Assembly (NCBI GenBank): GCA_030692365.1
Contig: JAUYCC010000026.1
Span: 1-64,000, forward strand
DNA: 64,000 nucleotides
Reading direction: 5' to 3'
Source of the DNA: Pelolinea sp.
GTDB taxonomy: Bacteria > Chloroflexota > Anaerolineae > Anaerolineales > Anaerolineaceae
In this document: positions 41,358 to 50,365 of the stretch, piece after piece
How the letters are laid out: each line of letters opens with the position of its first letter
Numbering within the stretch: position 1 is the first letter of the stretch
The notes under the pieces: model-generated
What the model saw: the letters and a program-made list of their open reading frames with translations, nothing else
Told to the model about the DNA's origin: nothing
The model's database searches: none
Made by a program: the position numbers and the translations under genes

Positions 41358-42383
41358 TTAGTTGTTGCCCCAGAGCGCTTTGTTATCAGCATTCGCGGAG
41401 GTAACCTTGGTTGTGCTCAGGTTCAGCATGTAACCAACATCGGATTTCACGATCATGGCAGGTGACCACAGAGCGCCTTCCTGTACAACTTCGCCTTCTG
41501 CAGGATCCTTGCCGTCGAATTTATCCTGAATCCAGTTCACAATGATGCCGAAGTCCGGAATCGGTTGGCTGGAGGCTTCATCGGAATAACCATCGCGGAT
41601 GGCTGCCAGAGCTTCTGCGCAGCCGTCAACACCGGTTACGAAGATGTGTCCTTCTTCGCCGCTTTTGAATTTCTTGCCAAGCTGCTCAAGCGCGGCCAAT
41701 ACAACAGTGGTGCCTACGCAGTCTGAGTGCATGTAGATGCCATCCACAGCAGTCGATCCAACTACATCCAGTGTGTTGGCGGAGAATTTATCAGCCTTCC
41801 ATTCGGTGGGTTTGGAAATGACGGTGATGTTGGGATATGCCTTCATTACATCATTGAAGCCGCCACCGCGCAGTTGCGCCACGTTCTGGCCGAGGTCACC
41901 CTGCAGTTCAAGCACAGTACCCTTGGGTTCGCCGTACTTGCCGGTCAGCAGTTCAACCATGGCTTCGCCAGCTTGTTTACCGGCAAGGTAGTTGTCGGAC
42001 TGCACAACCATGTTGACTTCGCAGCCAATGGGAGCGCGGTCAATGGTATAGAACGGGATGCCCGCATCTTTGGCTTTCTTCACTGAAGCGCAGATAGCCT
42101 TGCTGTCAACCGGGACGGTGACGATCGCATTGACGCCCAGGGAAATGAAATATTCCATCTGGCTGGCCTGTGTTTCTGCATTTTGGTTAGCATTTGTTGT
42201 CACAACAGCCCAGACCTTCTTCTCGGCATGTGAAACCAGGCCGTTCATAATCTGGCCCTGGCCGCCGGACAATTCAGGGGCGCCGTAACCGATGGTTACA
42301 TTTCCCTTTACGACCTTGGGCGCGCAAGCAGCAATAAGCATGGCAACCACCGCGATAACTGAAAAGATAATGCTTTTTTTCAT
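41358..42383 (-). CDS. Sugar-binding lipoprotein of ABC transporter, system 2
   Basis: A 341-residue type I periplasmic binding protein. The lipobox is 'IAAC' with C20 as lipid anchor. It shares with the system 1 SBP 'SLGVNAIVTVPVDSKAICASVKKAKDAG', 'FYTIDRAPIGC' and 'GDLGQNVAQLR', unusually close for paralogues in one island, so the ligands should be alike. First gene of the system 2 operon, with two candidate promoters in the 415 bp upstream. Confidence 0.92.
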   Translation of the reverse strand: MKKSIIFSVIAVVAMLIAACAPKVVKGNVTIGYGAPELSGGQGQIMNGLVSHAEKKVWAVVTTNANQNAETQASQMEYFISLGVNAIVTVPVDSKAICASVKKAKDAGIPFYTIDRAPIGCEVNMVVQSDNYLAGKQAGEAMVELLTGKYGEPKGTVLELQGDLGQNVAQLRGGGFNDVMKAYPNITVISKPTEWKADKFSANTLDVVGSTAVDGIYMHSDCVGTTVVLAALEQLGKKFKSGEEGHIFVTGVDGCAEALAAIRDGYSDEASSQPIPDFGIIVNWIQDKFDGKDPAEGEVVQEGALWSPAMIVKSDVGYMLNLSTTKVTSANADNKALWGNN

Positions 42384-42617
42384 GGTTCTCTTCTCCTTTT
42401 AGAGATTTTTAATTTTTTGTTGTTAATTTACTTTCAAAAACGCCATTCCAATTTTTCTTTCGATAAACCCTCCTTTCAAAACAATTTTTTCATGAGTCTC
42501 AATCGCATATTCGTCCGCAATTCAGGTTAGTTAAATGGTGGTTTAGGTAATTAAATAAAGGGGTGGCTTTTATCCTTGGCCAACTTTCCCGACAATGAAA
42601 TGAAATTCATTATGTGT

Positions 42618-42646
42618 ATCATAATCAGTATTATCGCATATGTCAA
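42618..42646 (-). promoter_or_regulatory. Promoter P2 of ABC system 2
   Basis: Minus strand TTGACA (42646-42641), 17-bp spacer, TATGAT (42623-42618). Confidence 0.7.
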
Positions 42647-42686
42647 TAACAATTGCCATTGAGTGTGGATTTTTATTTAGTGACCT

Positions 42687-42712
42687 CAATAGTGAAATAT
42701 TGTTCACTATTG
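42687..42712. promoter_or_regulatory. Inverted-repeat operator, candidate SorC site
   Basis: CAATAGTGAA-ATATTG-TTCACTATTG: perfect 10-base arms around 6 bases. It lies between promoters P1 and P2, downstream of the P1 start. A similar half-site (TTCACTATC, about 43785-43793) precedes the adjacent SorC gene, making that regulator the likely binder. Confidence 0.7.
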
Positions 42713-42729
42713 TACTTTTGCTCATTCTT

Positions 42730-42758
42730 ATAATAGTGCATTCCCGAATCATTGTCAA
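42730..42758 (-). promoter_or_regulatory. Promoter P1 of ABC system 2
   Basis: Minus strand TTGACA (42758-42753), 17-bp spacer, TATTAT (42735-42730), placed about 40 bp after the SorC gene stop. Confidence 0.75.
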
Positions 42759-42798
42759 GTGCCTCCCCTGCTATTTTGTATAATAGTTAATCATGTTT

Positions 42799-43776
42799 CT
42801 AACTGCCGGATTTCCTGAGTTCATAAAGTAAATTTTCAGCCAGCATTTCGTCAATGAACAAAACTGAAAACAATTTGGTTTTCATCGCGGCGATCACAGC
42901 GCGCGATTTTTCAATTCCACCGGCGACCGCGATCACCCGATTGATTTTTCGGATCTGGTCGAGACTGATACTGAGCATGCGGTTATAAAACTCAGCCTCA
43001 ATCAAATTTCCATCTTTGTCAAAATGCCTTCCGCAAATATCTCCAACCGCCCCTTGCTCCTGCATCTGGCGCATATATTTAGTACCGACATAGACAATGC
43101 TGCCTGGCTGCGGGGGAACGGCTCCAATGCCAATCACAGCAGTGGTCAATTTGTTCCAGCGTTCAACCACCATACTCACTGCGGGGTCTTGGAGTAAATC
43201 GTCACGAAGGTGTTTTGAGCCAACAAACATGGGAGCCAGCAAAAAATAGGGATGCCCGCTGAAGCTCTTGGCTGCTTGCAGGACGATCTGGTTGATCTGC
43301 GAATATGTGCCAGTGTAGCCACGCTCTCCCATTAGCGGTACGACATCAATATCCCTCGGTACCGAGGGCGCGAGCAATTGTACAATGCGCGTTATGGTTC
43401 TGCCCCAGGCGATGCCTAAAATATCGGAGTCAACCAGAGTTTTTTCAAGATAGGTGGATGCGGCACCCGCTATTGCCCGCATCGTCAGATCGTGATATTT
43501 ATGCATGCTTGGAACAACAAACACCCGATCCAAATTGGTGCGATCCTGGATCTCAAGCGCCAAACTTTCGCTGTTATTCGTCGGGTTGACTACTTCAATT
43601 CGGACGATGCCGCGATCGCGCGCTTGTTGCAGATATTGCGCTATTGAAGACCGGGAAACAGCTAATCTGTCAGCGATTTCCTGTTGGGATAAGTTTTCAT
43701 CATAGTAGAGGTGCGCGACCTGCACTAATGTGGCAACTAAATCTTCTTTTTTATCAAGCTTGTTTTTAGTTATCAT
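42799..43776 (-). CDS. SorC/DeoR-type sugar-responsive regulator
   Basis: A 325-residue SorC-family regulator. The helix-turn-helix is 'LYYDENLSQQEIADRLAVSRSSIAQYLQQARDRGIVRIEV'. The sugar-phosphate domain has 'ILGIAWGRTITRIVQLL', 'GERGYTGTYSQINQIV', 'GAVGDICGRHFDKDGN' and 'RVIAVAGGIEKSRAVIAAM', typical of CggR/SorC effector domains that bind phosphorylated sugars. It is the last gene of the nine-gene operon and lies just before the system 2 promoters, so it probably ties uptake to the level of a sugar phosphate made by that operon. Confidence 0.88.
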   Translation of the reverse strand: MITKNKLDKKEDLVATLVQVAHLYYDENLSQQEIADRLAVSRSSIAQYLQQARDRGIVRIEVVNPTNNSESLALEIQDRTNLDRVFVVPSMHKYHDLTMRAIAGAASTYLEKTLVDSDILGIAWGRTITRIVQLLAPSVPRDIDVVPLMGERGYTGTYSQINQIVLQAAKSFSGHPYFLLAPMFVGSKHLRDDLLQDPAVSMVVERWNKLTTAVIGIGAVPPQPGSIVYVGTKYMRQMQEQGAVGDICGRHFDKDGNLIEAEFYNRMLSISLDQIRKINRVIAVAGGIEKSRAVIAAMKTKLFSVLFIDEMLAENLLYELRKSGS

Positions 43777-43801
43777 ATCCTTATTTCACTATCACCTTTA
43801 T

Positions 43802-44794
43802 TTAGAGCTTGAGTAAACCGGTGTGCAGGAATACATCCGCCGCTGCTCCCACCAGGGCTGAATTCGGAAAGGATTCAGTTGCAATTTTTAGGTCGCGTTT
43901 GGCTTCCTCGGTCATCAGAAAATCTCTAACTCTCCTGTCAACACACTGAATAAATTCCGGTGAACCTTTCCAGACGCTGCCGCCCAGAACGATCATTTCC
44001 AGATCAAGCAAGTTAACCATTGAAGATAGTGAGATGCCAAGCTTTCTAACCACTTCCTCAATAATTTCTATGGAAGCCTGATCTCCCAGTGATTCGGCTT
44101 GAAACACCATTTTGGTTGTCACCAGCAGGCGGTCATTTTCGCTTAAGTGTTTAAGGATTTTACTTTCCCCCTGCTCGACTGCAAGCTGCCCCTGGCTGGC
44201 AATAGCTGGACCAGCCACAAAGCTTTCAAAGCAGCCTTTCTGTCCGCATCCGCATAGCTCGCCTGTTCTTTCGTCATAGATATTATGGCCGAGGTTACCC
44301 GCGAATCCATGCGCGCCGTCATAGAGTTTGCCATCCAGGAAAAGATATCCCCCATAGCCTGTTCCCAGCGTCATCCAGGCAACATTCTTTAAACCTTTTG
44401 CTTTACCCCAAAGTACTTCCGCCATAAGCGCCATACGGACATCTGTGGCTGGATAATTCGGTACACCAAACCTTTCCCATGTCATTCGTCCGAAAGGCAC
44501 ATTGCGCCAATAAAGGTTGGCAACCAGCACCGCGTCGCCTGTTTCTGTGTCAATATTGCCGCAAATACTCAGGCCAATTCCCGGGAAACTACCGAATTCT
44601 TTCTTTGCCCGGTTTACATACGGCTCGAGCAAATCGAGGATGGCATCAGGTTTCGCGACACCCTGCTCATCAAAAGGCACCAAAAGCCGTTGTGCGGGTT
44701 CCAGCAAGTTCCCGTACTGGTTGATAAAGGCGATATCCATTTTGGTACCACCGATATCTACCGCCAGTACATATTTGGGGGATTCTTCTTTCAA
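43802..44794 (-). CDS. ROK-family sugar kinase (glucokinase-like)
   Basis: A 330-residue ROK protein: 'AVDIGGTKMDIAF' phosphate loop, 'LGTGYGGYLFLDG', and the zinc cluster 'GHNIYDERTGELCGCGQKGCFE'. There is no N-terminal helix-turn-helix, so it is a kinase, not a ROK repressor. The usual catalytic NDANA segment is 'ATDVRMAL', which keeps the Asp. Glucose or a similar hexose is the likely substrate because a glucose-6-phosphate isomerase gene lies 56 bp upstream. Confidence 0.84.
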   Translation of the reverse strand: MKEESPKYVLAVDIGGTKMDIAFINQYGNLLEPAQRLLVPFDEQGVAKPDAILDLLEPYVNRAKKEFGSFPGIGLSICGNIDTETGDAVLVANLYWRNVPFGRMTWERFGVPNYPATDVRMALMAEVLWGKAKGLKNVAWMTLGTGYGGYLFLDGKLYDGAHGFAGNLGHNIYDERTGELCGCGQKGCFESFVAGPAIASQGQLAVEQGESKILKHLSENDRLLVTTKMVFQAESLGDQASIEIIEEVVRKLGISLSSMVNLLDLEMIVLGGSVWKGSPEFIQCVDRRVRDFLMTEEAKRDLKIATESFPNSALVGAAADVFLHTGLLKL

Positions 44795-44850
44795 AGTTTC
44801 AGCTCCGGGTATTTCGTAGATATCTTATTTATCTCTTGACTTGAGAGAAA

Positions 44851-45432
44851 TTATTTCCATTGCTCGTTCAATACAAACTCCGGTTTCCCATTGCGTTCAA
44901 CCAGCAATTTCCGAAATCCTTTTTCTTCAATCGGACCGTAATTATGACCAGCGGATAGATGGTAAGAAGCGACGAAAACCAGGGGTTCGTTTCCTGTGTT
45001 GACCACCCGATGCGCCCACATGGGCGGAATATGGCTGATAGTTCCAACCTTCCATCTTTCAGCCAGGAATTCACCTTCAATTGTTTGCATTAATAAATTG
45101 CCTTGCCCTTTAACGCAGAAATAAATCTCTGGCTGGTTTTCGGCTGCGTGGAAATGGCCCTTGGTCATGTAATATTCATCGCCTACTTTTCCGGGCTGAA
45201 TGCGGGTTGTGCCTAATGCCATATCAGAAAGTGACGTCTTAAAACCATAATAGAAGATTTCATAGACCAACGGATCGCCTTGTTTAATCAACGCTTCAGT
45301 GGCAGCTTTATCATGGAACATCGGGGAAAGATCGCTAACTTTTCGCGCAACTGATCTCTCTTTGGGTGAGAATTCTCCCAAGTCAAAATCATATAAGACA
45401 GTGACGGGGTAATCTTCTTTTTTTAAGTTCAT
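44851..45432 (-). CDS. Cupin-type glucose-6-phosphate isomerase
   Basis: A 193-residue cupin of the archaeal/bacterial metal-dependent phosphoglucose isomerase family: 'EYYMTKGHFHAAENQPEIYFCVKG' gives the His-x-His and Glu metal ligands, and 'HIPPMWAHRVVNTG' the fourth His. It converts glucose 6-phosphate to fructose 6-phosphate. I start at Met12 of the track ORF (45432), preceded by GGAGAA; the longer version would overlap the E2 gene. Its place between a ROK kinase and, further upstream, a PfkB kinase gives three consecutive steps of upper glycolysis in one operon. Confidence 0.86.
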   Translation of the reverse strand: MNLKKEDYPVTVLYDFDLGEFSPKERSVARKVSDLSPMFHDKAATEALIKQGDPLVYEIFYYGFKTSLSDMALGTTRIQPGKVGDEYYMTKGHFHAAENQPEIYFCVKGQGNLLMQTIEGEFLAERWKVGTISHIPPMWAHRVVNTGNEPLVFVASYHLSAGHNYGPIEEKGFRKLLVERNGKPEFVLNEQWK

Positions 45433-45451
45433 TTTAAATTCTCCTGGTAAT

Positions 45452-46621
45452 TTATAGTGCTTCAATTAACTGCTTTAAAGTTGCCAAAAAGTCAGTAACT
45501 TCCGCGCCGCCCACCGCACGGTGGTCAGCGGCCAAAGTCAGAGTGAAAACCTGTGTACGATGTAACGTTGAGTTGTCATCCCATAATATGCCATCCCTCA
45601 GCGCTCCAACTCCTAAAATTGCCGCCTGGGCAGGGTCAACCAACGGTATAAAACTGGTGATTCCTTTCATCCCAAGATTGCTAATCGTAAATGTAGCTTC
45701 CTGGGTGTCTTTAATTTCCAGCTGTTTATTTTTCGCCCGATAAGTCACCTGGTCCAACTTTTCAGCGATTTCTTCAACGGATAATTGATGCGCTTGATGA
45801 ATAACCGGAACAAATAGCCCTTCGGGAGCAGCTACGGCCACTGCGATATTGACTTCTTGAAATTGGAGTACAGTATCCTTGTCAAACCGTGAATTTAATC
45901 GAGGATGATTCAGCAGGGCTTCGGCAGCCTTCCAGGTCAAAATTGCGGTGATCGTTACTTTCGTATTCCTGGATGACTTTCGGGCACTAATAAAGTTAAT
46001 CAACCTTTCTGCGTTTACCTCAATAGAAACCGAAAATTGCGGAATAGTTTGCGCGCTTTGTTCCATTCGATGGGCGGTAATAGATTGGATTTGATTGAGG
46101 GGAATTCTTGTAAAAGGAATGGTCTCAGAGCTTGAAATATTTGAAGCTGGATTTAACGTTTCAACATCGTGTGCGGTAATACGTCCTTCTTTTACAATTA
46201 AGCTAAGCTTTTCAAGACCTATTCCCAGTTCCTTCGCCCGCCTTTTCGCGTTAGGTGAAATCCGTAGGCGGGACTCGGTATCACTCATTAGAGCCGATTT
46301 GAGTTCTTTTTTCTGTTCCGGTTTAGATGATTCATCGTTAACCTTAACTGCGAGGGGTTTCTCTGAGGATTCCCAATCTTCTCCCGGCGCGCCAACAACA
46401 GCCAGCAATTCCTCCAGATGGACAGTATCGCCTGTCTTAGGAAATATTGCCAGAAGCGTTCCCTTGGCTGGACTTTCTAGTTCCATCATCGCCTTGGCTG
46501 TCTCCAATTCAGCAATGACCTCACCTCGCGCGACAGGATCGCCGGGCTGCTTTAACCACCGGCCAAGCACAGCTTCGGTGATTGATTCACCCAGGCGGGG
46601 CAGGTAAATTTTGGTCGCCAT
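45452..46621 (-). CDS. Dihydrolipoamide acyltransferase (E2), second complex
   Basis: A 389-residue E2: lipoyl domain with Lys in 'ETAKAMMELESPAKG', subunit-binding domain 'RISPNAKRRAKELGIGLEKL', and catalytic domain ending 'TLAADHRAVGGAEVTDFL' with the active His. The linker is short and charged rather than Ala/Pro-rich. It follows E1 beta by three bases. Substrate (pyruvate, acetoin or branched-chain acid) is undecided; the surrounding glycolytic genes favour pyruvate. Confidence 0.86.
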   Translation of the reverse strand: MATKIYLPRLGESITEAVLGRWLKQPGDPVARGEVIAELETAKAMMELESPAKGTLLAIFPKTGDTVHLEELLAVVGAPGEDWESSEKPLAVKVNDESSKPEQKKELKSALMSDTESRLRISPNAKRRAKELGIGLEKLSLIVKEGRITAHDVETLNPASNISSSETIPFTRIPLNQIQSITAHRMEQSAQTIPQFSVSIEVNAERLINFISARKSSRNTKVTITAILTWKAAEALLNHPRLNSRFDKDTVLQFQEVNIAVAVAAPEGLFVPVIHQAHQLSVEEIAEKLDQVTYRAKNKQLEIKDTQEATFTISNLGMKGITSFIPLVDPAQAAILGVGALRDGILWDDNSTLHRTQVFTLTLAADHRAVGGAEVTDFLATLKQLIEAL

Positions 46622-46624
46622 AGC

Positions 46625-47650
46625 TTAGTCTTTCAGGACTTCATAAACAGCTTTTTTGATATCCTCAAGCTGAGGAATAACCCGCTTTTCAGCAGCCGGT
46701 CCAAACGGGATGGGAGTGTTATCGGCAGCAACCCTCGCCACTGGTGCATCTAGGTAATCGAAGGCTTTATCCATGATCAGCGCACTCAATTCAGCGGTTA
46801 CGCCACCCCTGCTAATATCTTCTGAAACAACGACAACACGATTGGTCTTTCTAACTGAAGTAAGCAGAGTATCTTCATCGAGCGGCACCAGGGTGCGCGG
46901 GTCAATGACTTCGCAAGAGATACCCTCTTTCTCAAGTTCCGCAGCTACCGCCAGCGAACGGTGCACCATCATCAAAGTCGCGATAATAGTCACATCTTTC
47001 CCCGCGCGTTTGATATCCGCTTTTCCGAAGGGAATTTCATATTGTTCTTCAGGGACATCCGAACCAATATCACTGATCGTTGAATCAGAAAGCGCCTTAC
47101 CGCCACCTGGCGATGCTGATCCATAAAGCAACTTGTGTTCCAGAATGAGTACTGGGTCGTTCATGCGAATGGCCCTGGTAAGCAAGCCTTTGGCGTCATA
47201 AGGTGTGGATGGCATTGCAATATAGAGCCCGGGCGTATGCATAAAAAAGGCTTCCACGCTTTGCGAATGCTGCGCCGCACGCCCTGTCGCACCCTGTGGC
47301 GCACGCATCACAATTGGCACATTAGCCTGACCGCCGGACATCAGACGTAATTTCGCAGCTTCATTCACAATCTGGTCCATGGCGCAGAATATAAAATCCG
47401 CGTACTGGAATTCAATGATTGGCCGTAATCCTGTCAGCGCCGCGCCGATGCCCATACCCATAAATCCTGCTTCGGAAATGGGTGTATCCCAAACCCGTTT
47501 TGGTCCGAATTCATTCAGCATCCCATTGGAGACATTGAAAGCGCCGTTGAACCGGCCGACGTCTTCACCCATTAAAATTACATTGGGGTCTCGGCGCATC
47601 TCCTGGACCATGGCTTCACGCAGGGCTTCGGAAAGAGAGAGTTTTCTCAT
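46625..47650 (-). CDS. TPP-dependent dehydrogenase E1 beta subunit, second complex
   Basis: A 341-residue E1 beta: 'ILMGEDVGRFNGAFNVSNGM', 'VWDTPISEAGFMGMGIGAAL', 'APQGATGRAAQHSQSVEAFF' and the C-terminal domain 'ISCEVIDPRTLVPLDEDTL'. The 'GRAAQHSQS' loop is the form found in pyruvate and acetoin E1 beta. A stretch of about 15 residues ('SPGGGKALSDSTISD') is inserted before 'VPEEQYEIPFGKA' relative to the other E1 beta in this window. It overlaps the E1 alpha stop by four bases. Confidence 0.87.
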   Translation of the reverse strand: MRKLSLSEALREAMVQEMRRDPNVILMGEDVGRFNGAFNVSNGMLNEFGPKRVWDTPISEAGFMGMGIGAALTGLRPIIEFQYADFIFCAMDQIVNEAAKLRLMSGGQANVPIVMRAPQGATGRAAQHSQSVEAFFMHTPGLYIAMPSTPYDAKGLLTRAIRMNDPVLILEHKLLYGSASPGGGKALSDSTISDIGSDVPEEQYEIPFGKADIKRAGKDVTIIATLMMVHRSLAVAAELEKEGISCEVIDPRTLVPLDEDTLLTSVRKTNRVVVVSEDISRGGVTAELSALIMDKAFDYLDAPVARVAADNTPIPFGPAAEKRVIPQLEDIKKAVYEVLKD

Positions 47651-48678
47651 TGGCCACCTTCGCTTTCTGACGGTGTTTTAAAAATATATTGAAGGTAATC
47701 CTCTGCCCCTACCTCTTCTCCTGCGTTAGCAAAAGCCACCGCGGCAGTAATTTCTTCTTCAACCTGTTTTTCAATGCTTTCAAGCTCCTGCGCTGAAAAG
47801 ACTCCACCGGAAAGCGCTGCATCTTTAAACCGCTTGATTGGATCGAATTTCTCCCACTGTTCAACTTCCGCTTTATTGCGATACTCCGCCGGTTCAAAGC
47901 GGGCATGGCCGCGGATGCGGTAAGTAATGCATTCCAAAAGGGTGGGTCCGCCTCCGCTGCGGGCTTTTTCAACAGCTTGTTTGGCAGCGGCATAAACCGC
48001 AATCACATTGTTACCGTCCGCTTTTTCTCCAGGAATGCCATAACCACAACCGCGAGAGGAAAGGTCAGTAACCGCTGAAACCAGATCATTAGGCATGGAT
48101 AGCGCATACTGATTGTTCTCGATTACATAAACAACTGGAAGCTTCCAAAGGGCAGCCATATTCAGCGATTCGTGAAAAACACCTTCGTTGATCGCTCCAT
48201 CGCCAAAAAAACTAACAGCCACCTGTGTGGTGCCTTTCACTACTGATGTCAATGCCGCGCCAGTAGCGATGGGAATGCCCGCGCCTACAATTCCGAAAGC
48301 GCCAAGCATTCCGCGGCTGAAATCGCACAGGTGCATGGAACCGCCCATGCCTTTGCAGACGCCGTTGCGTCTGGCATACATTTCCGCCATCATCACATCC
48401 AGCGGCACATCCTTTGCGATGCAGTGGGCGTGACCGCGGTGGGTGCTGGTGACATAATCATCCACGTTCAAGGCGCTGGCCACCCCGACCGCCACGGCTT
48501 CCTGCCCGGTCGCCTGGTGCATGGTGCCTGGCATTTTAGTGGTCAGGAAGAGATAATAAAGCTTTTCTTCAAATTCACGCGCCCGTACCATGCGCAAAAA
48601 GAGTTTTTCCAGAAATGGTTTCTCATACCCGGTTAGAACAATTGGGGTAGCAACTTCTTCAGGTTTTTTAAAGCTCAT
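47647..48678 (-). CDS. TPP-dependent dehydrogenase E1 alpha subunit, second complex
   Basis: A 343-residue E1 alpha: 'TSTHRGHAHCIAKD', 'GMGGSMHLCDFSRGMLGAFGIVGAGIPIATGAAL' and the TPP motif 'GDGAINEGVFHESLNMAALWKLPVVYVIENN'. The start at 48678 forms an ATGA overlap with the cyclase stop, and the 13 additional residues of the track ORF are read from inside that gene. The complex resembles the first (acoA) but is not a recent duplicate. Confidence 0.88.
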   Translation of the reverse strand: MSFKKPEEVATPIVLTGYEKPFLEKLFLRMVRAREFEEKLYYLFLTTKMPGTMHQATGQEAVAVGVASALNVDDYVTSTHRGHAHCIAKDVPLDVMMAEMYARRNGVCKGMGGSMHLCDFSRGMLGAFGIVGAGIPIATGAALTSVVKGTTQVAVSFFGDGAINEGVFHESLNMAALWKLPVVYVIENNQYALSMPNDLVSAVTDLSSRGCGYGIPGEKADGNNVIAVYAAAKQAVEKARSGGGPTLLECITYRIRGHARFEPAEYRNKAEVEQWEKFDPIKRFKDAALSGGVFSAQELESIEKQVEEEITAAVAFANAGEEVGAEDYLQYIFKTPSESEGGQ

Positions 48679-49373
48679 GCGTCCTCCCAATCCACGCCGA
48701 TCACACTCACCGGACAAGATTCCAGACCTATTATTTTCACCGGCAGCGTAAAAGTCCAGGTGCGCTTGCCAAGCAGGGGTTTGAGATTGGTCAGATATTC
48801 GATCAAAGGTATCCCCGCGCCCAAAAGCAATTCATGGTTGGGCTGGCCGATCACTGGTGTGCTGTCTTTCTCCCGCACCTCATGACCGGAAGTATCCACA
48901 CCCATCAGTTTGATCTTCGTTTCATACGCCAGCCATCGAATTGCATCCGTCGCGAAGTACGGCCGCTCATGTTGTTTGGGGGTGTAGTAATTTTTATCCA
49001 ATCCAGTATAGAAAAAGACGATATCGCCTGGTTGAATGCGATCCTCCGCGATCTCCTTCAGGTCATCCAACGGTATCTCTTCATTATTTCCGTATTTTGA
49101 AATGTCCAACACTACCGTCTCGCCCACCAGTTTGTCCACCGGAAAATCCGCTGCGTCCAGGCCGTGTTTGTCATGGTGCAGAGGCAGTTCCACATGCGTG
49201 CCGATATGGGTGCAAAAAGTGACCTCGGAAATCAGGTATTGGTCTTCCGGGCGGCGCGGGTATTTTGTGAATTGCGGCCAACCTTCCACCTGCCGGCTGT
49301 CTACTTCCAACCGGTATTCTTCTTTGTTTGGATCCACCCGATGCGAGAGTTCGTATATTTTCTTTATTTTCAT
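48675..49373 (-). CDS. Cyclase-family (kynurenine formamidase-like) hydrolase
   Basis: A 232-residue cyclase-fold protein. The metal signature HxGTHxDxPxH appears as 'HIGTHVELPLHHDKHG', with Glu in place of the usual Asp. 'MGVDTSGHEVREKDSTPVIGQPNHELLLGAGIPLIEYLTNL' is typical of the family. Members hydrolyse amides, lactones or anhydrides (KynB, isatin hydrolase). In a sugar operon a lactone or related sugar-acid ring is plausible. Start at Met5 (49373). Confidence 0.8.
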   Translation of the reverse strand: MKIKKIYELSHRVDPNKEEYRLEVDSRQVEGWPQFTKYPRRPEDQYLISEVTFCTHIGTHVELPLHHDKHGLDAADFPVDKLVGETVVLDISKYGNNEEIPLDDLKEIAEDRIQPGDIVFFYTGLDKNYYTPKQHERPYFATDAIRWLAYETKIKLMGVDTSGHEVREKDSTPVIGQPNHELLLGAGIPLIEYLTNLKPLLGKRTWTFTLPVKIIGLESCPVSVIGVDWEDA

Positions 49374-49400
49374 GTACTGCTCCAATTTGAAAATTTCAAT

Positions 49401-50348
49401 TTATTCGCTGGGTTTAATCAATTTCTTTACTTCAACTTCTTTATAAATGCGTTCCACATCCGTCATGTCAACATCACCCGTTCTTTCGGTAAGGACGGTG
49501 GCAGCGCTGACAGCGCTGGACCATCTCAACGCAGACTCCCAAGAATCCCCCCTGGATAATCGATAGGCAAGCGTGGATGAGACCGCGTCACCAGCCCCGG
49601 CGGCGTTCACGGGTTTCTGGAAGGGCGCCTTAGCAAGGTAATTTCCTTCGGTAGTCAGCGCCAGCATGCCGTGTTTGCCCAGGGTCATCACCAGGTTTTT
49701 TATACCCTCATCCGAATAGATTTTTTTTGCCTGCGGGATCAATGACTTCAGCGTTTCCGCCTTCTTGTTAAACGTCCATTCAAACTCTTCCCAGTTCAAT
49801 TTCACAATGTCAGGTTTAGCTTTGATAGCTTCAATAATGTATTGTTTTTGGGAATCGATCAGTGAAGGGACATTGGCTTCTTTGGCGATGGTGATTAGCT
49901 CTGAATAAAAATCAACATTCAGAGATGGCGGCAGCGAGCCCGCGAAAATAACCCATTCCGCTTCTTTCACGCGCTTTTTAAATTTATCAATAAATTCCTG
50001 CTTCTGCTCCGCAGAAACAACCACTTCGCCTGCAATTACATGGCTGTGGATGTTGGTTTTTTCTTCCGCGATGACATGTGCGATGCGGTTGGTGCCGCCC
50101 ACCCAGATCGGTTCCGGAACGATGCCATACTCTTCCAGCAGCTCTACCAATTCTTCGCCAATTTTTCCCGCGAAAAAACCCATTCCCACCGTTTCGGCGC
50201 CCAAATGGCGCAGGACGACCGCGGAATTTAGTCCTTTACCACCCACGCAGGTGACCATATGGTTGGTACGCATGGGCGTACCCGGGATCCATTCCTTGAT
50301 AAAGATGATCTTGTCAATCGCAGTATTCGGGCAGACTGTAAGGATCAT
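49401..50348 (-). CDS. PfkB-family hexose-phosphate kinase (1-phosphofructokinase/LacC type)
   Basis: A 315-residue kinase: 'ILTVCPNTAIDKIIFI', 'CVGGKGLNSAVVLRHLGAE', 'FAGSLPPSL', 'KLNWEEFEW' and 'VNAAGAGDAVSSTLAYRL' with the catalytic Asp. These are the marks of the FruK/LacC subgroup, which makes fructose or tagatose 1,6-bisphosphate. The class II aldolase gene 17 bp upstream could act on its product or on a separate ketose 1-phosphate. It probably supplies the phosphofructokinase step of this operon's glycolytic set. Confidence 0.86.
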   Translation of the reverse strand: MILTVCPNTAIDKIIFIKEWIPGTPMRTNHMVTCVGGKGLNSAVVLRHLGAETVGMGFFAGKIGEELVELLEEYGIVPEPIWVGGTNRIAHVIAEEKTNIHSHVIAGEVVVSAEQKQEFIDKFKKRVKEAEWVIFAGSLPPSLNVDFYSELITIAKEANVPSLIDSQKQYIIEAIKAKPDIVKLNWEEFEWTFNKKAETLKSLIPQAKKIYSDEGIKNLVMTLGKHGMLALTTEGNYLAKAPFQKPVNAAGAGDAVSSTLAYRLSRGDSWESALRWSSAVSAATVLTERTGDVDMTDVERIYKEVEVKKLIKPSE

Positions 50349-50365
50349 TTCAGGTACTCTTTACA

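Larger units (their letters stand above)
42384..42798. other. Regulatory region upstream of system 2
   Basis: No gene in these 415 bp. It contains two minus-strand promoters (42618-42646 and 42730-42758) and one long perfect inverted repeat (42687-42712). The left 200 bp are an AT-rich leader without clear structure. Confidence 0.75.
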
